Source: Actinokineospora auranticolor (GTDB taxonomy: Bacteria; Actinomycetota; Actinomycetes; Mycobacteriales; Pseudonocardiaceae). Taken from it: a DNA stretch of 64,000 nucleotides. Position numbers and translations under genes: made by a program. Location: contig NZ_PTIX01000005.1 in the NCBI RefSeq assembly GCF_002934265.1, forward strand, positions 372,001 to 436,000, written 5' to 3'. The notes under the pieces were generated by a model. That model did not search any database and was not told the DNA's origin. It saw nothing but the letters and a program-made list of their open reading frames with translations. This document shows positions 50,893-59,859 of this stretch, in pieces. Within the stretch, counting starts at the first letter, position 1; each line of letters starts with the position of its first letter.

Positions 50893-52263
50893 ATGTCCGC
50901 TCCACCGCTCGACGACGTCAAGCCGGAGGAGGCGCAGGCGCGCGTCCGCTGGTCGGTTGTCCCGTTGTTGCGCCGCTTGCATTTCTACGCCGGGGTGTTC
51001 GTCGCCCCGTTCCTGGTCGTCGCCGCGTTGTCCGGGATGCTCTACGCGTTCTCGCCGCAGCTCGACGACCTGCTCTACGGTGATGTCCTCTACGTCGAGG
51101 AGACCGCCGGGGCGCCGCGTCCGTTGGCTGAGCAGGTCGCCGCCGCGCAGTCCGCCGTGCCCGCCGGTTCCGCCGTGACGACCGTCGGCGTCCCGGAGGC
51201 CGCGGACGAGGCCACGCGCGTGGTGTTCTCCGTGCCCGGACTGCCGGAGGAGCACTCGCGGACGGTTTACGTCAACCCGTACACCGCCGGTGTGCAGGGG
51301 CAGTTGACCACGTGGTTCGGGGCCACCCCCGTGACGACCTGGCTCGACGGGTTCCACCGCGACCTGCGGCTCGGCGAGACCGGCGCGCTGTACTCGGAGA
51401 TGGCGGCCAGCTGGCTGTGGGTGATCTCCCTGGCCGGGGTGGTCCTCTGGCTCGTCCGGCGGCGCAAGGCGCGCGGCCCGCGGACCGGCGTGCGCCGAAC
51501 CCGCGCCCGGCACGGGAAACTCGGCGCGTGGACGCTGGTCGGCGCGCTGTTCCTGTCGGCGACCGGGCTGACCTGGTCCACGTACGCGGGAGAGAACTTC
51601 TCCGCCGCGCTGGAAGCGTTGCACGCCAAGGCCCCGGTCCTCGACACCGCGCTGCCCGGTGGCGCGTCGACGGGATCGACCGGCCACCACGGCGGGTCGG
51701 CGACCGGGTCCGCGGCCGACCCGGCGACGTTCGACCGGGTCCTGGTCACCGCCCGCACCGCGGGTCTCGACGGCCCGCTCGAGATCGGCGCGGCCTCCGG
51801 CAAGGCGTGGACGGCCGCCCAGGTCGACAACACCTGGCCGGTGCGCCTCGACAAGGTCGCCGTCGACCCGGCGTCGGCGAGGGTGACCGCGCGCGCCGAC
51901 TTCGACGACCGGCCGCTCCTGGCGAAGCTGACCACACTCGGCATCCAGGCCCACATGGGGCGGTTGTTCGGCATCGTCAACCAGATCGCGCTGCTGCTCG
52001 TCGCGGGGGCGATCCTCACGCTGATCTTCCTGGGCTACCGCATGTGGTGGCAGCGCCGCCCGACTCGCGGCGACCGCCGGGCTCCGGTCGGTGTGGCGCC
52101 CAGACGTGGTGCGTGGCAACAGCTTCCGCTGTGGTTCCTGGTCCCGGCGCCGCTCGTGGTCATCGCCGTGGGCTGGGCGATTCCCCTGCTGGGCATCAGC
52201 CTGGCCGCGTTCCTGGTCCTGGACGGACTGATCGGCCTCCGCCGCGCCCGCGCCACGACCTAG
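50893..52263 (+). CDS. PepSY-associated membrane protein
   Basis: A 456-residue protein of the PepSY-TM (PiuB-like) family. Four helices are spread over the chain: HFYAGVFVAPFLVVAALSGMLY at the start, ASWLWVISLAGVVLWLV, TLVGALFLSATGLTW, and a final pair from NQIALLLVAGAILTLIFLGY. The conserved HRDLRLGETGALYSE segment lies in the first extracytoplasmic loop, and a second PepSY-like region follows the third helix. Such proteins are often iron- or metal-associated. His pairs in STGHHGG may bind metal. ATG 50893 has GAAGAGG upstream. The reading frame is open further upstream without family similarity. Confidence 0.87.
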   Translation: MSAPPLDDVKPEEAQARVRWSVVPLLRRLHFYAGVFVAPFLVVAALSGMLYAFSPQLDDLLYGDVLYVEETAGAPRPLAEQVAAAQSAVPAGSAVTTVGVPEAADEATRVVFSVPGLPEEHSRTVYVNPYTAGVQGQLTTWFGATPVTTWLDGFHRDLRLGETGALYSEMAASWLWVISLAGVVLWLVRRRKARGPRTGVRRTRARHGKLGAWTLVGALFLSATGLTWSTYAGENFSAALEALHAKAPVLDTALPGGASTGSTGHHGGSATGSAADPATFDRVLVTARTAGLDGPLEIGAASGKAWTAAQVDNTWPVRLDKVAVDPASARVTARADFDDRPLLAKLTTLGIQAHMGRLFGIVNQIALLLVAGAILTLIFLGYRMWWQRRPTRGDRRAPVGVAPRRGAWQQLPLWFLVPAPLVVIAVGWAIPLLGISLAAFLVLDGLIGLRRARATT

Positions 52264-52269
52264 CCGCAG

Positions 52270-52296
52270 GCGGGCGCGGGGAGTCCTCGCGCCCGC
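52270..52296. terminator. 9-bp hairpin between convergent PepSY gene and pseudogene
   Basis: GCGGGCGCG (52270-52278) pairs with 52288-52296 across a 9-nt loop, just after the PepSY gene stop and touching the last codon of the convergent pseudogene. Confidence 0.6.
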
Positions 52297-55200
52297 TAGC
52301 GGGGGCAGCCGTGTGGTTGGTCCGGCATGATCGCGGACCACTCCTGGTCGAAGGTGGGGGACCGGAGGATCGCGCACGCGCGCGCCACGGCGACCTCGGG
52401 GTCCAGCGACCACAGGCGGATAGAGCCATCGGTGGAGGCGGAAGCGAGGGTGGTGTCATCGACGAACATGACGCGTTCGACGGCGTTCGAGTGCCCGGTC
52501 AACCCCGCCCACAAGGTGAGGTCCGATGTCCGGTAGACGGCGATCTCGGACTCCCGTGAACTGGCCGCGAGTAGCGAACCGTCCGGGCTGAACGCGAGAG
52601 CGGACGCGGGGGTGGACAGGTTGGTGAGTTCCGCAGGGACGCGCCGGTCACGGGGTCCCAGAGCCGCAGGGTGTTGTCCCACCCCGCGATGGCGAGTTCC
52701 GTGCCCGAGGGAGTGAACTCCAGTTCGCCGAGCGCTTCCCCAGCGGCTCGCGAACCAGCGACGAGATGGCGGGAGTACCGAAGGGGATCCGCTTGAGCGC
52801 CGGGGGAACCCGCAGGTCCCAATACTCCAGTTCGCCACCGTAGTCGCCCGAGGTGATCTCCCCGTCCCGCCCGGGGCCGAGCGCGGTGACGGGAGGGCCG
52901 CGCGGGCACGCTCGGTGTCAGGTCGCTGGACCACCGTGTGTCGGAAATGGAGTCGTTATAGGAGATGTCGCCTTCGCCGACGTAGGCGACTCGTCGGCCG
53001 TCCGGGAGGAAGACGGGGAAGGGGTACCTCCAGGTCGAGTTCGACAGCACGCGACCGGTTCCCGACTCGATGTCCCACAGCCGCACCGTCGCGTCTGTCC
53101 CGCCGCTGACCAGGTGTCGGCCGTCGGGGGAGAACGCGACCGAGATGGCCTCGCCGCCGTGCGATCCCAGGGTCCGCGTGGTGCCCGCGGCGAAGTCCGT
53201 GTAGCGGATGTCGCCGTTCTCGTGGGCCGACGCGATACCGCGGCCCTCGGGCTGGAAGGCCAGGTCCCAGACGGTTCCCGCGCCGAGGTCGAACCACTGG
53301 CGCAGGCCCCGGTTGTACGGGTTGGTGTTGATCACCCGGACGAGGCCGTTCCCGTCGGCGAAGGCGATGTCCATACTGCCGGGCTGCGGGCTCACAGCGA
53401 GCCCGATCCCGGCCGGGGTGGGGTCGGACAGGTGCGGCAGCTCGACGCCCGTGGTGAGGTCGAAGGCGTGTAGCGCGACATTGTCCGGGGTCGTGGCGTA
53501 AAGGGTCTTGTGGTCGGAGCTGAACTCCAAGGAGAAGATGGCTTTCGCTTCTCCGACGGCGGTGAACCCGCGTACCTGGGCGCGTGTGGTGGTGTCGAAG
53601 ACCTGGATCGTGCCCGCGTTCCCGGTCGCGAGCCGAGTGCCATCGGGGCTGACCGCCAGCGCGGTCGGACTCCTGTGCGCCCCGGGCACCGTGCCCGCGT
53701 ACCGGCTGCCCTGCACGGACAGCAGCGCGCGCCGCGCGGCGTCGCCCTGCTCCACCCGCCACGCGGCCAGGGCCAGCAGCACTGATTTCCGCTGGTTGGT
53801 CACCCGGCTCTCGGCCGAGGTGGCGGCCAGCGCGGTGGACCGGGCCGCGCGTTCTCGGGCGTCGGCCTCGGACCGCTGCCGCAGCGCGATCGCCGCCGCA
53901 CCGGAGGCGACCAGCACCAGGACGGCCAGCAGGGCGATGACCGCGCGCGTGCGTCGGAACCGACGGGTCTCCCGCCGCACCCCGGCGGCGATGAACCGTT
54001 GCTCCACTGTGGACAATTCAGGTCGCTTCTCCCACTCGCGGACGGCGGCCAACCGCACACCGGAGTACAGGTAGGCGTCATCCGTGCCGTGTTCCGTCCA
54101 CGTCCGCGTGGCCTCGGTCAGCTGGCTGTGCAGGAACAGGCGCTCGCGGTCGCGCTCGATCCACTCCCGCAACCTCGGCCACGCGTGCAGGACGGCCTCG
54201 TGCGCCAGCTCGACCCGGTGCTCGCCGACGGTCAGGATGCGCGCGTCCGGTCCCGCGAACGCGTCCCGCACCCGGCACAGGGCCTCGACTTCGGCGGGTT
54301 CGCGTCCGGCGGTGACCTCGTCCCAGGTGATCGGGCGCCGTGAGTGGTCGGTGTGCTCGCCGACGCGCACCATGCGCAGGAGCAGCGTCCGCGCGGTGTC
54401 CTGGTCGTCGCCGAGGGCGGAGTAGACCTTCTCGGCGGTGGCCGCGACCGCCCGGCTTCGAGGCCCAGGCCGACCCGGGCGGCGGGCTCCTCGATGACCT
54501 GGCGCAGCTCGTCGAGCCCCAGGGGGCCGAGCGGGAACTGGCCGGTGGTGAGGGCTTGGCGCAGCGCGGGGTAGGCCAGGCAGTGCGGGTAGAAGTCGGC
54601 GCGGACGGCGAGCACGACCGGTGCGGTGGACTCGCTGACCAGGTCGACGAACGGGCGGCGCTCGGCGTCGTCGTCGCAGGCGGTGAACAGCTCCTCGAAC
54701 TGGTCCACCACCAGCACGGCGTCGTCGGGGCGTTCGAGGTCGGCCCAGGTCTCCGTCGGCCGCGCGCCGGGGGTCATCCGGACGACGCCGACGCCGCGTT
54801 CCCGCAGTGCCGGGTCGAGTCCCGCGTTGAGCAGGGAGGTCTTGCCCGAGCCGGAGGCGCCGATCACGACAACCGGGCCCGACCCGGCGGCGACCCGGTC
54901 GGTCAGCTCGCCGGTGGTGTCCGCGCGGCCGAGGAAATCGGCGGCGTCGTCCGGGGTGAACGGCTCCAGACCTCGGTAAGGGCACGGGACGTCGGCCGGG
55001 GGCTCGGCTTCGGCCTGACCGCGCTCGTACCCCGGGTTGGGCGCGAGGACGAGACCGTCGGCGTTGCCCGCCGCGAACCGGCGGGGGCGGGGCAGGGGCG
55101 GCGAACAGAGCTGCGCGGCGCGGTCGAGGTGGCGCCAAGCGTGGTGGAGGGTGATCCAGGGCGGGCCGGTGGGGTCGCCGTCCCGCAGCAGCGCGACCAA

Positions 55201-55757
55201 GCCGCCGGTGAACCAGGTGCGCGGCTCGCCGGGCGGTGCCCACGCCCGCTCGCTCCCGCCGACCGCCGCCAGCAGGTAGGACCCCGCCGACCGCGCCGCC
55301 TCCGCGGTCACGGCCGCGACGGCGTTCCCGGCCCGTCCCGCGTGGCAGCAGTCGAGCACGACCACGACCGTCGGCGCGGCGCACGTCCGAACCGCCGGCG
55401 CACGGTGTCGAACGGTAGGGAGTCGACCTCCAAGCCCGCCACGGCGTCCCGGGAGGCGGCCGTGGCCAGGTACAACTCGTTGTCGGCACTGACCAACCCG
55501 TGCCCCACGAAGTACACGACCAGCACATCGGTCGCCTCCGCCGCCGCGGCGGAGATCGCCTGCCCGGCCACACGCGGGTCGGCCGGGTCGAGCACGACCC
55601 GCACATCGGCCGCCCCGGCGACCTCGGCGAGCGCGTCGGCCACCTCCCGCACGGACCGCTCCACCGACGGCAGGTCCGGCAGCGCCGACCCCGGCGCGCG
55701 GGTGCCGGTGCCGATCACCAGCACCCGCGCGCCAGGACCAGCCAGCTCAGACCGCAT
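52296..55757 (-). pseudogene. Caspase-STAND-WD40 protein gene, broken by several frameshifts
   Basis: Joined across frames, the gene encodes an N-terminal caspase-like (C14) domain with His in VVYFVGHGL and Cys in VLDCCHAGRAG, an nSTAND1-type ATPase with Walker A GASGSGKTSLLNAGL and Walker B VLVVDQFEELF, a helical arm with HRVELAHEAVLHAW, one membrane-like helix (AVIALLAVLVLVASGAAAIA) and about ten WD40 blades. The frame changes near 55385, 54450, 52890, 52745 and 52650; each segment is otherwise intact and without stops. Such multidomain proteins are thought to sense a trigger through WD40/STAND and activate a caspase as a suicide or defence response. Sequencing error rather than decay cannot be excluded for any one shift. 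Confidence 0.8.
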
Positions 55758-55824
55758 CGACCCTCCGACCCGCCGCCCACCCGTGGCGCGATGTTAGCCG
55801 GCGCGGTCGTGTGCCGTACGGGGT

Positions 55825-57270
55825 TCAGCCGTTCTCGTCGGCCGCCGTGAGGGGCCGGGCGATGTCCTCCAGGGACGCGCGTTCCGCGCGCACGCCGAGG
55901 AACAGCTCCGCGACCCCGCCCAGCGCCATGGCGACCGCGCCGATGCCGAAGCCGACGGCGACCAGGACCCGGTCGCCCGAGTCGATGAGGGTGCCGAACA
56001 GCAGGGGGCCCGCGATGCCGCCGACGGCGGTGCCGACCGCGTAGAAGAAGGCGATGGCCAAGGCCCGGGTCTCCATCGGGAAGATCTCGCTGACCGTGAG
56101 GTACGCGGCGCTGGCACCGGCGGACGCCAGGAAGAACGTCAGCACCACCGCGGTCAGTGCCAGCCGCGCGTTGTCCGGCGCGGCGAGGAACACCCAGATC
56201 AGCGGGACCGTGAGCAGCGCGGAGCCCAGGTAGCTGCCCGCGATCATCGGTTTGCGGCCGACGGTGTCGAACAGCCTGCCCAGCAGGAGCGGGCCGAGCA
56301 TGTTGCCGATGGCGTACACGACGAGGAACACCGGCACGGTGCCGGAATCCACCTTGTAGTAGTCGCCGAAGAGGGTGCCGAGGTTGAAGGTGATGCCGTT
56401 GTAGATGAACGCCTGGCCGATGAACAGCGCGAGACCGAGGATGGCGCGCTTCGGGTACCGCTTGAACGCGGTCGCGGCGATCTCCCGCAGCGAGATGGCC
56501 TTCCGCTGCCGGATCTCGATTTCCTGGTCCGCCGCGGCCAGTTCCGCGCCGGTGCCGTCCTCGACCTCCGCCTCGATCCCGGCGACGATCCGCTCCGCCT
56601 CCTCCGCGCGCCCGTGGATGAACAGCCAGCGCGGGCTCTCCGGCACGTGCCGCCGCACCAGCAGGATCACCAGGCCCAGCACGGCGCCGAGGCCGAAGGC
56701 GATCCGCCACCCGAGGTCGGCGGGGAACAGGTCGGTGTCGAGCAGCACCAGGGCGAGCGCGGAACCGGCGGCGGCGCCCGCCCAGTAGGTGCCGTTGACC
56801 ACCAGGTCGACGCGGCCGCGCAGGCGGGCCGGGATGAGCTCGTCGATGGCGGAGTTGATGGCCGCGTACTCGCCGCCGATGCCCGCCCCGGTGACGAACC
56901 GGACCAGGTAGAAGTACCAGGGGGCGAACGCGAACGCCGTGGCGACCGTGGCCACCACGTAGACCACGAGAGTGATGAGGAACAGCTTCTTGCGGCCGAA
57001 CCGGTCGGTGAGCTGCCCGAAGAACAACGCGCCGAGACACGCGCCCGCGACGTAGCAGGCGGCGGCCACCCCGATGTCGGCCGCGGTCAGGCCCAGGCCG
57101 CTGCCCGGCTCGACCAGCCGGGCCGCGATCGCGCCGATGATGGTCACCTCGAGGCCGTCCAGGATCCAGACCGTGCCCAGACCGATCAGGACCCGCCAGT
57201 GGAACCGCGACCACGGGAGCCGGTCGAGCCGGGCGGGCACCCGGGTGGTGATGGTGGACGTCGAGGTCAT
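55825..57270 (-). CDS. MFS transporter (sugar-porter-like)
   Basis: A 481-residue major facilitator with 12 predicted helices. Between helices 2 and 3 it has GQLTDRFGRKKLF, the MFS signature D-R-x-G-R-R/K-K, and the GRxFDTVGRKPM counterpart in the second half. A long cytoplasmic loop (VRRHVPESPRWLFIHGRAEEAERIV) with the PESPRWL motif is typical of sugar-porter and aromatic-acid-type carriers. It likely moves a small organic solute by proton coupling. The gene starts 67 bp after the pseudogene, on the same strand. Confidence 0.9.
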   Translation of the reverse strand: MTSTSTITTRVPARLDRLPWSRFHWRVLIGLGTVWILDGLEVTIIGAIAARLVEPGSGLGLTAADIGVAAACYVAGACLGALFFGQLTDRFGRKKLFLITLVVYVVATVATAFAFAPWYFYLVRFVTGAGIGGEYAAINSAIDELIPARLRGRVDLVVNGTYWAGAAAGSALALVLLDTDLFPADLGWRIAFGLGAVLGLVILLVRRHVPESPRWLFIHGRAEEAERIVAGIEAEVEDGTGAELAAADQEIEIRQRKAISLREIAATAFKRYPKRAILGLALFIGQAFIYNGITFNLGTLFGDYYKVDSGTVPVFLVVYAIGNMLGPLLLGRLFDTVGRKPMIAGSYLGSALLTVPLIWVFLAAPDNARLALTAVVLTFFLASAGASAAYLTVSEIFPMETRALAIAFFYAVGTAVGGIAGPLLFGTLIDSGDRVLVAVGFGIGAVAMALGGVAELFLGVRAERASLEDIARPLTAADENG

Positions 57271-57319
57271 GCCCGCCTGCTACCCGTTTGCGCGTCCCGG
57301 GAAACGGGTAGCCCGAAAT

Positions 57320-57553
57320 GTGCGATGCGCGTTCCTGGGTCACCGCTACCGCTTCCGCGCGGACGGCCCTCTCATGATCTGGGTCTGTGCCTGCGGCGCG
57401 GGCGGCAGCAAGCGCTACCCGTCGGCCGCCGAGGCGAGCCGGTACGCGGTGGCCTTTGACCGCGAGGACCGGGCCGACCTCGGCCGGCGAGCGCCCCTGT
57501 TCGGGCTGCTGCCGTTGCGCCTGCTCCGGTTGTTGCGCCGGAAGGTCGGTTAG
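57320..57553 (+). CDS. Small zinc-ribbon-like actinobacterial protein
   Basis: A 77-residue protein starting VRCAFLGHRYRF, followed by WVCACGAGGSKRYPS and a C-terminal RREDRADLGRRAPLFGLLPLRLLRLL-type arrangement (shown here as FDREDRADLG, then PLFGLLPLRLLRLLRR). This short protein is a recurrent actinobacterial family, from memory. Cys322-, His- and Cys-containing segments could bind zinc. GTG 57320 is chosen for the family-typical start; the frame is open upstream through the MFS promoter. No ribosome-binding site is obvious. Confidence 0.7.
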   Translation: MRCAFLGHRYRFRADGPLMIWVCACGAGGSKRYPSAAEASRYAVAFDREDRADLGRRAPLFGLLPLRLLRLLRRKVG

Positions 57554-57604
57554 CGCCGGGAACGGGATGCGTCTCCTCCGCGTCGATTCCGTGGGGGTGG
57601 GCGC

Positions 57605-59107
57605 GTGGTCAGGGCGACGTTGGCGGTGGCGGGCGCGGTGTGTGCCGGGGTGTCGATGCTGTTGGACGGGGGAGTGCCAAGGTCGGAGCCCGCGTGGGGT
57701 GGCGTCGGGGTGGGGTTGGTGGTGCTGGCCGCGCTGTGTGTGCTGTGCGGGGCGCGGGTTTTCGCCGTCGCCTTGGCGGTAGTTGGTGTCGGGTATGCCT
57801 GGTACGTGGTCGAGGGGGACCTCGGGTCCGGGGTGGCTGGGCCGTCGTCGTCGGTGTTGCTGGTGGGGGCCTTGGCCGTCGCGGTCGGGGCGGTCGTGCC
57901 TCGACTGGTGCCGCGTCCTTGGGCCGTGGTCGGGCTGGTTCTGGTGGCGGGTGCGGCCCTTGGGGCGCGTGAGGTTCCTCGGGCGGTCGCGGTCGACGCG
58001 GTCACCGTGGGAACGCGGGTGGCGGCGCCGGTGGTTGATCGGCCGACCGGGGCGCAGTGGCGGTGGACCGCCGCCGCGCCGGTTCGGGAGGCCGTGGTCG
58101 CGGGGGCGGGGCTCGTCGTGGGGACCGACGGCGGGCAGGTCGTCGCAGTCACGGCCGGTGGTGTCGAGACCTGGCACTACACCCGTGCGAACGCCAGGCT
58201 GTCGTCGCTCACCGCCACACCCGACAAGGGCCTGGTCGTCGCGGCGTTCGCCGGGCCGGACCGCGCCGGGGACCTGTGGGTACTGCTCGACGCGGGCACC
58301 GGCGCCGTGATCCGGGAGTGGGCCGGACCGGAGGGCGGCCGGAGCGGGTGGGTGCACAACTCCACTGTCTTCGCCGAACCGGACGGCGACTGGCCCGACT
58401 TCCGCGTACGCGCTACCAACCTCCGCAGCGGCGCTCCACTGTGGACCTGGCAGGCCCCGCCGGGGTGCCGGTCACCGTTCGGCCCGGTCGGCGCAGCGGA
58501 CGGGATCGTGCTGGTTTCCCAGGCGTGCGGCGACAGTTGGGCGCTCGTAGCCCTGGATAACCGCGACGGCAAGCAGCGTTGGAGCGACCAGTTCACCGTC
58601 GCGCCAGGCGAAGGCGCCACCTACGCCGTGGGAACGACGACCGACGGGAACGCACTGTTCTTCGTCGCCTCTGGCTACCGCAAGGAACTCCTGCGCGCGG
58701 GCGACGGCGCCCCGGTCGCCAAGGACGCCATCGCCGACCGCTGGGTGTGGCCCGACGCGGGCCCGGTCCCCGTCGCCGACCGCGAGGACGGCGGCAAGAT
58801 CCTCTCGACCGTCACCATCGAGGACCTGGCCGTCATCCCGGTCGACGGCCCCTGCGACCGCCGCCGCGCCGTCGCCACCACCCGCACCACCGTCCTGCGG
58901 GTGTGCGACACCCCCACCGGCGCTGACTTGATCTGGCAAGCCGCCGACGGTTCGGGTCAAGTCCCCCTGCGCAACTGGACCCCGCCCCAGGCACCCCCGC
59001 CCTCCGGCGCCTACCGCTCGGTCTTCAAGTCCGTCGGCGTCTTCCCCGCCCCCGGCTTCATCGCCGTCGTCAGCCGCGGGGACCCCGCGGTCATCGGCTT
59101 TCCCTGA
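57605..59107 (+). CDS. Membrane protein with PQQ-like beta-propeller domain
   Basis: A 500-residue protein. The first 120 residues contain four hydrophobic helices (VAGAVCAGVSMLL, GVGLVVLAALCVL, FAVALAVVGVGYAWYVV, VLLVGALAVAVGAVV). From residue about 145 a beta-propeller is seen with repeated W-containing strands: QWRWTAAAP, VETWHYT, PLWTWQAPP, KQRWSDQF, DLIWQAADG. This resembles the PQQ-binding-like repeat family without the quinone-binding residues of true dehydrogenases, so it may be a scaffold for envelope proteins. GTG start 57605. The 3' end overlaps the convergent phosphotransferase gene by 17 bp. Confidence 0.8.
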   Translation: MVRATLAVAGAVCAGVSMLLDGGVPRSEPAWGGVGVGLVVLAALCVLCGARVFAVALAVVGVGYAWYVVEGDLGSGVAGPSSSVLLVGALAVAVGAVVPRLVPRPWAVVGLVLVAGAALGAREVPRAVAVDAVTVGTRVAAPVVDRPTGAQWRWTAAAPVREAVVAGAGLVVGTDGGQVVAVTAGGVETWHYTRANARLSSLTATPDKGLVVAAFAGPDRAGDLWVLLDAGTGAVIREWAGPEGGRSGWVHNSTVFAEPDGDWPDFRVRATNLRSGAPLWTWQAPPGCRSPFGPVGAADGIVLVSQACGDSWALVALDNRDGKQRWSDQFTVAPGEGATYAVGTTTDGNALFFVASGYRKELLRAGDGAPVAKDAIADRWVWPDAGPVPVADREDGGKILSTVTIEDLAVIPVDGPCDRRRAVATTRTTVLRVCDTPTGADLIWQAADGSGQVPLRNWTPPQAPPPSGAYRSVFKSVGVFPAPGFIAVVSRGDPAVIGFP

Positions 59108-59813
59108 GCGCGGCCACGAATGTCGCCTCGTGCCGCCGAACCAGGGCCCGCGCCCCGGTGGCCCAGTCGATCGCCGTCCGAGCGTGGCGCCGACGGGTCT
59201 CGCTCAGGGCGGTGTCGCGCAGGTTGAGCTGTTCGGCGGCGATGATGTGCTCCTGCCGCCGAACCATCGCCTCGACGAGATCGACGGCGTCGACATCGCC
59301 GTAGCCATCCCGCGCCTCCCGCAGGTGCGCCGCTTGCGCGGCCACAGGCACCCCACCCGACTCCTGCACGCACCACGTCCACGCCAGGTACCCGAGGTCG
59401 TCGAGCCGACCACCCGGACGACACCCGCTCCAGTCGATGAACGCCACCGGCAGTCCATCTTGGACGATCGCGTTGAACGGCCCCGGATCCCCGTGCATGA
59501 CGCAGTCCTCGCCACCCGCCAGCGGATGCCCGGCGGTGACGTCGTGCAGGGCGCGGAGCATCGAACCGGCCAGCCGGTACGCGCCGTCGGCGCGCTGGGA
59601 GGGGTGGTCGGTCGTGTGACCGGGGATGAAGGTGAGGATGTCCCGACCCTTCTCGTCCACCCCGAGGTAGCGCGGAGCGTAGGGGTAGCCCGCGCATTCG
59701 AGGTGCCGCAACACCTGCGCGGCGAAGTCCGATCCTCGCGACCGCCGAACGGTGTCGCCCACCCGAACAACGGTTTCGGTGTTGTTCCCACCTGGAAGGT
59801 CCACTTCGGTCAC
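59091..59813 (-). CDS. Aminoglycoside phosphotransferase-family kinase
   Basis: A 240-residue APH/choline-kinase-fold protein. The catalytic loop is VMHGDPGPFNAIV (catalytic Asp, with Asn as metal ligand) and the metal-binding DFG-like segment is FIDWSGCRPGGRLDDLGYL. The N-terminal lobe has a short glycine-rich VVRVGDTVRR region; the length is slightly below the family average. It may phosphorylate a hydroxyl on a small molecule such as an amino sugar or antibiotic; resistance is not proven. GTG 59813 is preferred to TTG 59849. Confidence 0.88.
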   Translation of the reverse strand: MTEVDLPGGNNTETVVRVGDTVRRSRGSDFAAQVLRHLECAGYPYAPRYLGVDEKGRDILTFIPGHTTDHPSQRADGAYRLAGSMLRALHDVTAGHPLAGGEDCVMHGDPGPFNAIVQDGLPVAFIDWSGCRPGGRLDDLGYLAWTWCVQESGGVPVAAQAAHLREARDGYGDVDAVDLVEAMVRRQEHIIAAEQLNLRDTALSETRRRHARTAIDWATGARALVRRHEATFVAALRESR

Positions 59814-59859
59814 CGGCCCATGATCCCGCCCGGCCGGTCCCGGCGTCAATCGGCACCGG

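Noticed and set aside
59091-59813. Antibiotic-resistance kinase
   Set aside because: The fold is clear but nothing in sequence or context shows an antibiotic as substrate.
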